Source: Mytilisepta virgata
Lineage: Eukaryota; Mollusca; Bivalvia; Mytilida; Mytilidae
Reading direction: 5' to 3'
NCBI GenBank assembly: GCA_028015205.1
Contig: CM051510.1
Coordinates: forward strand, 35,340,580-35,404,579
DNA length: 64,000 nt
The translations under genes were made by a program, and so were the position numbers. This document shows positions 58,241 to 64,000 of this stretch, one piece after another; within the stretch, counting starts at the first letter, position 1; every line of letters begins with the position of its first letter. The notes under the pieces are model-generated. The model worked only from the letters and a program-made list of their open reading frames with translations. It had not been told where the DNA came from and made no database searches.

Positions 58241-60048
58241 AGCTCACCTGACTCAAGTGAGCTTTTCTCATCACTTGGCGTGCGTCGTCCGTCGACGGTC
58301 GTCGTCCGTCGTCCGTCGTTGTCCGTTGTCTGTTAACTTTTACAAAAATCTTCACCTCTGAAACTACAGGACCAAATTGAACCAAACTTGGCCACAAGCA
58401 TCATTAGGGTATCTAGTTTAAAAAATATGTCCGATGACCCCGCTTGCCAACCAACATGGCCGACATGGCTAAAAATAGAACATAAGGGTAAACTGCAGTT
58501 TTTGTCTTATATCTCAAAAACTAAAGCAATTAGGGCAAAACCGACAGGGTAAAAATGTTCATCAGGTCAATATCTACCTGTCATAAAATTTTCAGACGAA
58601 TCGGTCAACCCTTTCTTGGGTTATTGCCCCTGAATTGTTAATTTTAAGGAAATTTTGCAGTTTTAGGTTATTATCTTGAATATTATTATAGATAAAGACA
58701 AATTGTAAACAGCAAAAATGTTCAACAAAGTAAGATCTACAAATAAGTCAACATGACCAAAATTATTGATTGACCCCTTATAGGAGTTTTTGGCCTTTAA
58801 AGACGGCATCCAGCATAAACTTTCCTTTAAAGATATTTTCCTCTCAAACCACTGGGCCAATTGAGACCAAACTTTGGTGGAATGGTCCTTAGGTGGCCCC
58901 CTTCCAAAATTTTGTCTGGCATCCCCGACTTCCAACCGAGATGGCTGCTGTTACTAAAAATAGAAAAAAAGGGGGGGTGACTTTCAAAAAACTTCTTATA
59001 TGAAACTACAAGTACATTTGTAACCAAAGTTGGCATTAATAGTTCTTAGGAGGTTCTCTTTCAGAAATATGTCCAATGATCCGGACTGTTAACCAAGATG
59101 GCCGCCACGGCCAAACTTAGTTTAACATAGGGCCCTTTGGGAAATTTCATTGAAAAATCTTCTGTCTTAAACCACTTGACCAATTGGAAACAGACTTGGC
59201 AGCAACTGTCCTTAGATGGTCCTCTTACAGAGGTGTGTCCGATGACCCGGACTGTCAACCAAGATGGCCACCACAACCAAACTTAGTTTAGCATAGGGCC
59301 CTATAGGAAAATTCATTGAAAAATCTTGTCTGAAACCACTTGACATATTGGAGCCAGACTTGGCGGCATTGGTCCTTTGGAAGTCCCTTTTCAGAAATAT
59401 GTCTGATTTGGTCGACTGCGAACCAAGAACTTAGTTTAACATAGGACCCTATGGGAAATTCACTCAAAAATCTTCTCGTCTGAAACCACTAGGCCAATAA
59501 GAATAAGACTTGGAATCAATGGTTCTAAGATGGTCCCCTTTCAGAATTTTGTGCGATGACCCAGAATGTTAACCCAGTTGGCCGCCACAACCGAACTTAG
59601 TTTAACATGGGGCCCTAAGGAAAAATTCATGAAAAATCTTCTTGTCTGAAACCACTTGACATATTGGAGCCAGCTTTGGCAGCATTGGTCCTTAGGAGGT
59701 CCTCTTTCAGAAATATGTCCGATCACCCGGATTGTCAACCAAGATGGCTGCCACACCGAACTTTGTTAAATATTGGACCCTATAGGAAAATTCATTTAAA
59801 AATTTTCTTGTCTGAAACCGCTTAGCCAGTTGGAACAAGACTTAGCAGAAATGGTCCTTAGATGGTTCTCCTTTAGAAATGTATCCATTGACCTGGACTA
59901 AACCAAGATGACTGCCACAGCTGAAATTAGTTTAACATAGAATCCTATAGAAAAACCAGCCAAATTGACTGCAACACTTAAATTTTTAGGTCTGCTCAAG
60001 GTGAAAAGTTAAATCCAGGTGAGCGATACAGGCTCTTATGAGCCTCTA
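58241..60048 (+). repeat. Large dispersed element, copy 4
   Basis: Starts with the near-palindrome AGCTCACCTGACTCAAGTGA and CACTTGGCGTGCGTCGTCC. It has modules of about 160-170 bp (AACCAAGATGGC at about 59091, 59257, 59736) and ends GTGAGCGATACAGGCTC with GAGCCTCTA. Confidence 0.88.
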
Positions 60049-62540
60049 CTTCTTTCCACCTGTGTCCTTTAAACATCCGTTGATATCCCATATTTATTTG
60101 TGGAAAAAAGGCGGCGATCATGTGATAGACAAATTTTGAAAACAATTAAAGATCAATAGATAAAACTAATATTTTCATACCAAATAATTATTATCTTTTT
60201 TTTTCAATCACATAAGTTCTCTTTTATTTATGATAATGTGTTTTGTGTACGGGGATTTTTGGTATGGTACGGGTTATATTTGTGGACCATACCATTCTCT
60301 AACAAAACGGAAAAGTGTTACATAGAGAGATAATCAATCTACTAGTAGGTTGATGTTTCACTTACTGGTGTACTCTTTATTCAGTAAATTGTGGGGGTTA
60401 AAGACATAATAGTTTGGTGATTTTTTTTCTATGATTTCTAGTTTTGTTGAAATGATCCTAGCATATTTATAAATCTTAAAATATTCTATATTAGTCTATA
60501 TCCCAACAATTATAGATAGTTTTTGTTTTTATTTTGTTGTGGGTGGGGGTTTATTTCTTTGTTCTTTTTTTGTTTTTGTTGGTACACATCAAATATTGAT
60601 TAATGCCCCTTTACCAATAATATTCTATCGAACATTCATGTTATGGTAGGAAAAACTTTTTCTTCCAAAATAAAATGCTTAGGTTTCATAAATGTGTACT
60701 TTTATGATGATCTAATATGTTCTGTTGAATGTTAAGATAACCATCGAGATGAAATTATGTACAGTTTTGCAAACAAATACATCATTTGATACCCGCCAGT
60801 ACTTGTAATATTGATTGTTTGGTACTTTTTTACGACAGCTATGATATATTTTCTTAAGCTATTTGTTGTTACCTCTTGCATGACTATGTTTATTATTTTT
60901 ATTATTTTTGTGACCATTGAGTAATGCTTGAGATTGAGTTAAGACGTGTTCGAGTAAACTTGGTATTTCTTAGAAATCTGAAAGCTTATTATTTTGAGAA
61001 ATATTTATTGTTTGAGTGATTTCATACATGATAGTCCCTATTTTGAGATGATTTATTATAAGCCTTGGTATGAAAGAAAGGAAATTATATATTCTACCAA
61101 TAAAAGTTTACTTTCTACTGAGTATTCTGCATTTTCAAAAGATTATAAAAACATAAGTTCAAAGATGATGCTCCATGTGATCAAATAACTAAATGGTTTA
61201 AATACTGAGAATAAGTACCTATCTCGAGCTAATTTACAGCCATCCTGATAAATGCTGTATTAAAAGATTTTAATTTGTTTTTGAAATCTAAACAACCTTG
61301 ATATGTTTAATTAAGTTGCCAGCCTCTTGTTATATATCTCTAATGCAATGCTTTCTTTGAGAAGAGAGAAAAAGCCTTGCTTAATTGTACACATGTATAA
61401 CGCCATTTTAACATATCTTTAAATTATTTTTACATTACACTTATTACTCATTTTGTAAATTGTCTTGTAGGGCAGACACTTTTTTCTCTCAAGTTTAGCA
61501 GGGCTAATTTTTTTCTGTTTAAAGAGATGGACATTCATTCAGTCACAATATTTGGCTTACATGGCCCTGCCCTCAGATAAATATTGCACGGTCCCTTTGC
61601 GCAGATGGACATTTTAAGTTACTGCTTACCATGTTGTTGATTTAAATGTTAGATTTTTGTGTAAAGTTGGTGATATTATGGCTAATTAAAAGATTATGTA
61701 TTCTTGCTAAACATTGAATGGGGTAAGTTTTCAGAGTTTTATTGTGCTTTAAAAATAGACTATTTTTCTACAACTTTTTTTTACAAAAAGGAACACCAGT
61801 TTTTCAAAAATGCTGGATCAGCACCTGGTTTTGTTTAGTCCAAATAATTATGACTCTTGTGATGATTATTTACTATTTGGATGTTTTATTTTTCACCCAA
61901 GTTTTTTGTTAGGCTGGTAAAAAAAATCACAAAACTGTTGGAGTTGTCTTTCTTACCACGCATGGTTTCAATAAACAATGAAACATACTATATATATTAG
62001 GCTCCGCCCTTTTTCTCCATGGGATGTCACCGGATGTTTACAAGACACAGCGGGGGACGAAAAAGGGAAGACAATGTGTTTAGTTGCCAATAGTCTATTA
62101 TACGTACCGTTATGGTCACAAATTCCTTTGACGTTTATACTGTGGTAGTTTTTGACGATTCACAAAACTTTGTTCATCTTCGTAGGGCCTGTATCCGTGC
62201 CGTTGTAGCGTAAAATTTACAAGTCCGTAAAAAATGGTAGCTCCGTTTCCGGTTTCCGGTTTGTCTTTCAAATTTTACGTTGTTTACTGTAAATTTCGCA
62301 AGTCGTTGTAAAATTCACAAGCTAGTTAGAAACACAAACTATTCTATTAATTTTAACATATATACAAAGGACTAAAAACCATTTACACAATAATTGAATG
62401 AATTACTACTTACTTAACTTATGAATGAATGAAATAAATTATAAATATGCTTGTGGCAGATTTGAAAAACAAAAAAACATCGGCGCTCAGGATCGCGGCG
62501 TTGTTTTGTTGGTTTTTTTTTTAAGCTGCCACAATCCGTT
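60049..62540. other. T-rich stretch without a recognised exon
   Basis: It may be intron or, from about 60200, a long 3' UTR, as AATAAA occurs at about 61967. An acceptor-like TTGTCTTGTAG at 61470 opens a frame of 37 codons to TAA, but it does not resemble a STAT tail. A GC-richer patch at 62000-62300 (TTTCCGGTTTCCGGTTTG) might be a promoter region but has no supported gene. Confidence 0.4.
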
Positions 62541-62613
62541 TTCGATATAACGTTTGAAGTCAGAAGCCTATAAATTTGTGATAAACAGTTCAAATTCCAA
62601 GATTTATTTGGAT

Positions 62614-62670
62614 TTTTTTTGTTTGTTTGTTTGTTGTTTTTTTTTGTGGGGGGGGGGGGGGGGGGGGGGG
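62614..62670 (+). repeat. TTTG/T tract followed by a long G run
   Basis: TTTGTTTGTTTGTTG and T8, then more than 20 uninterrupted G bases (62648-62670). A possible G-quadruplex. Confidence 0.9.
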
Positions 62671-63009
62671 ACTGTTGGCGCTGTCCGAGGGATCTGCAAA
62701 ATCAAAGATAAGCCAAGCCGTAAATTAACAGGTGTATGGAATATGGTAGAATTAAAATAGGTCTAGATTTATAACATTCAATGAAAAGTCGTGAATAAAT
62801 CTACAAGAAGAAAAATAATAACTTGCTAAAGCCACAATGAAAATGCAATACTGAATTGCTCAGCAACATACAGTAAAAGGCCCTGTTAGTCATCACTTCT
62901 ATAAGACATACAACCAATATAGTATATCATTAAACATGATTTAAGCCCTCACGCCACGTCAAAACCAGGGCACATGTGAGGGTTGCCCACCTCAAGCCAT
63001 TACTTTTTT

Positions 63010-64000
63010 TTTTCAATACACATGCCCGACAATGGATATGAAATGCATCAGAAATCATTATACCTCAACTATATATTAATATAAGAAATCTTTATACTCT
63101 CAATAGGGTTTGGTCAATCATCATCCAAAAATATATCAAATCCCATCAGAGTTACATATTTATGTCATAAAAATTACAAGTCTGCCCCTTGGTCTCAAAA
63201 TATCTATGTGTATGGACATGAAATACTACAAAAAGTAATTATTATACCACACTATGTATTAATAAAGGGAAAAAATACTTCTCGACATATTTTGGTCATT
63301 TATTGTCCAAAAATATACCAAATTCCATTAGAGTCACAAATCTTAGGCTGTAAAAATTGCAAGTCTGCTCTCCTTATGGCTTTCAAAATATCAATGTGTA
63401 TGACACTGTAATGCTTCAGAAATTCATTATTATACCAAATTTGGTATTAATAAAAGAAATTTATATACTTCTTGACAAACTTTGGTCAAATATTGTCCAA
63501 AAATATACCTAATTCCATCAGATTTACCTATCTTAAACAGTAAAAATTGCAAGTCTCTCCCTTGGTTTCAAAATATATAGGTGTGTATAGACATGAATTG
63601 CATCAGAAATTTATTATTATACCACACTATGTACCGGTATTTATAAAGGAAATTAATATACTTCTAAATATGTTTTGGTCAAGCATCATCCAAAAATATA
63701 TCATAATCCCATCAGAGTCAAATGAGGCCATAATAAATGCAAGTTTCCTCTTGTGTTTCAAAATATCAACATGTTTGGATGAGAATGTTTCAGAAATTCA
63801 TTATTAAACCCGACTCTGTATTAATAAAGGGAAACTACCTCCTTTTCAACATATTTTGGTCAATTATCATCCAGATATATACCAAATTCCACCAGAGTCA
63901 AAACTCTTAGGCTGTCAAAAAGGCAAATCTCCCCTTGGGTTTCAAAATATCAACGTGTTTAGATATGAAATGTTTCAGAAATTCATTATTATACACAACT
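63010..64000 (+). repeat. 185-bp tandem array, at least five copies, continues past the window
   Basis: Each unit has a CATCAGAAATTCATTATTAT-like block, a TGTATTAATAAAGG block, TTTTGGTCAATxATCATCC, AAAATATACCAAATTCCATC and CTTGGTTTCAAAATATC. The first block starts at about 63041, 63221, 63409, 63595, 63783 and 63968, giving a period of 180-188 bp. Confidence 0.92.

Noticed and set aside
52306..60000. Many open frames in the large dispersed elements
   Set aside because: Repeated similar peptides arise from the repeated modules on both strands; no domain or consistent frame across copies.
61470..61583. Frame after TTGTCTTGTAG as the STAT tail exon
   Set aside because: Phase would fit, but the 37 codons have no Tyr-containing tail motif and resemble no STAT.
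62226..62310. Short frame starting ATGGTAGCTCCG in the GC-richer patch
   Set aside because: Only about 24 codons, with repeated TTTCCGG words; no splice continuation recognised.

Overview
This is an intron-rich, AT-rich animal genome segment. The repeat content (dispersed elements beginning AGCTCACCTG..., short inverted-repeat elements, GAC/TTTG microsatellites) and the protein similarities point to a bivalve mollusc, probably a marine mussel. That assignment is inference from recognised repeat style; no species marker is present. All confident genes are on the + strand and no bacterial feature is present.

Layout. (1) 1-6500: a 25-bp minisatellite (1789-2512), a 93-bp satellite (3481-5105) and the terminal coding exon of an unidentified gene (6126-6292) with its polyadenylation signal. 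(2) 9770-17800: a four-exon gene I reconstruct as a secreted protein of 232 residues with an alpha-helical architecture like long-chain class I cytokines (IL-6/CNTF/LIF type). Its second intron is filled with nested repeats. (3) 18000-31900: mobile-element remnants (a THAP-domain transposon inside nested inverted repeats, a retroelement 3' end) and a 1.3-kb segment duplicated in tandem (25931-27281 and 27873-29107). Each copy carries paired CCAAT boxes, a TTCNNNGAA motif and a splice donor, so they could be alternative promoters or first exons of the next gene. (4) 31972-57484: eighteen coding exons of a STAT transcription factor, closest in motifs to STAT5/6. They cover the N-terminal interaction domain, coiled coil, DNA-binding domain, linker and SH2 domain (697 codons), all with consistent splice phases. 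The tail exon with the phosphorylated tyrosine was not found before the window ends. (5) 57535-64000: a Myb/SANT-like pseudogene, another copy of the large dispersed element, a long T-rich stretch and a 185-bp tandem array running off the end.

The main biological idea is that a candidate helical cytokine gene lies about 15 kb upstream of a STAT5/6-like gene in the same orientation. Ligands of the JAK/STAT pathway are poorly known in molluscs, so the small gene at 9841-16981 is the item most worth testing. The cytokine call rests on reading helices, a signal peptide and intron phases by eye; no homology search was possible.
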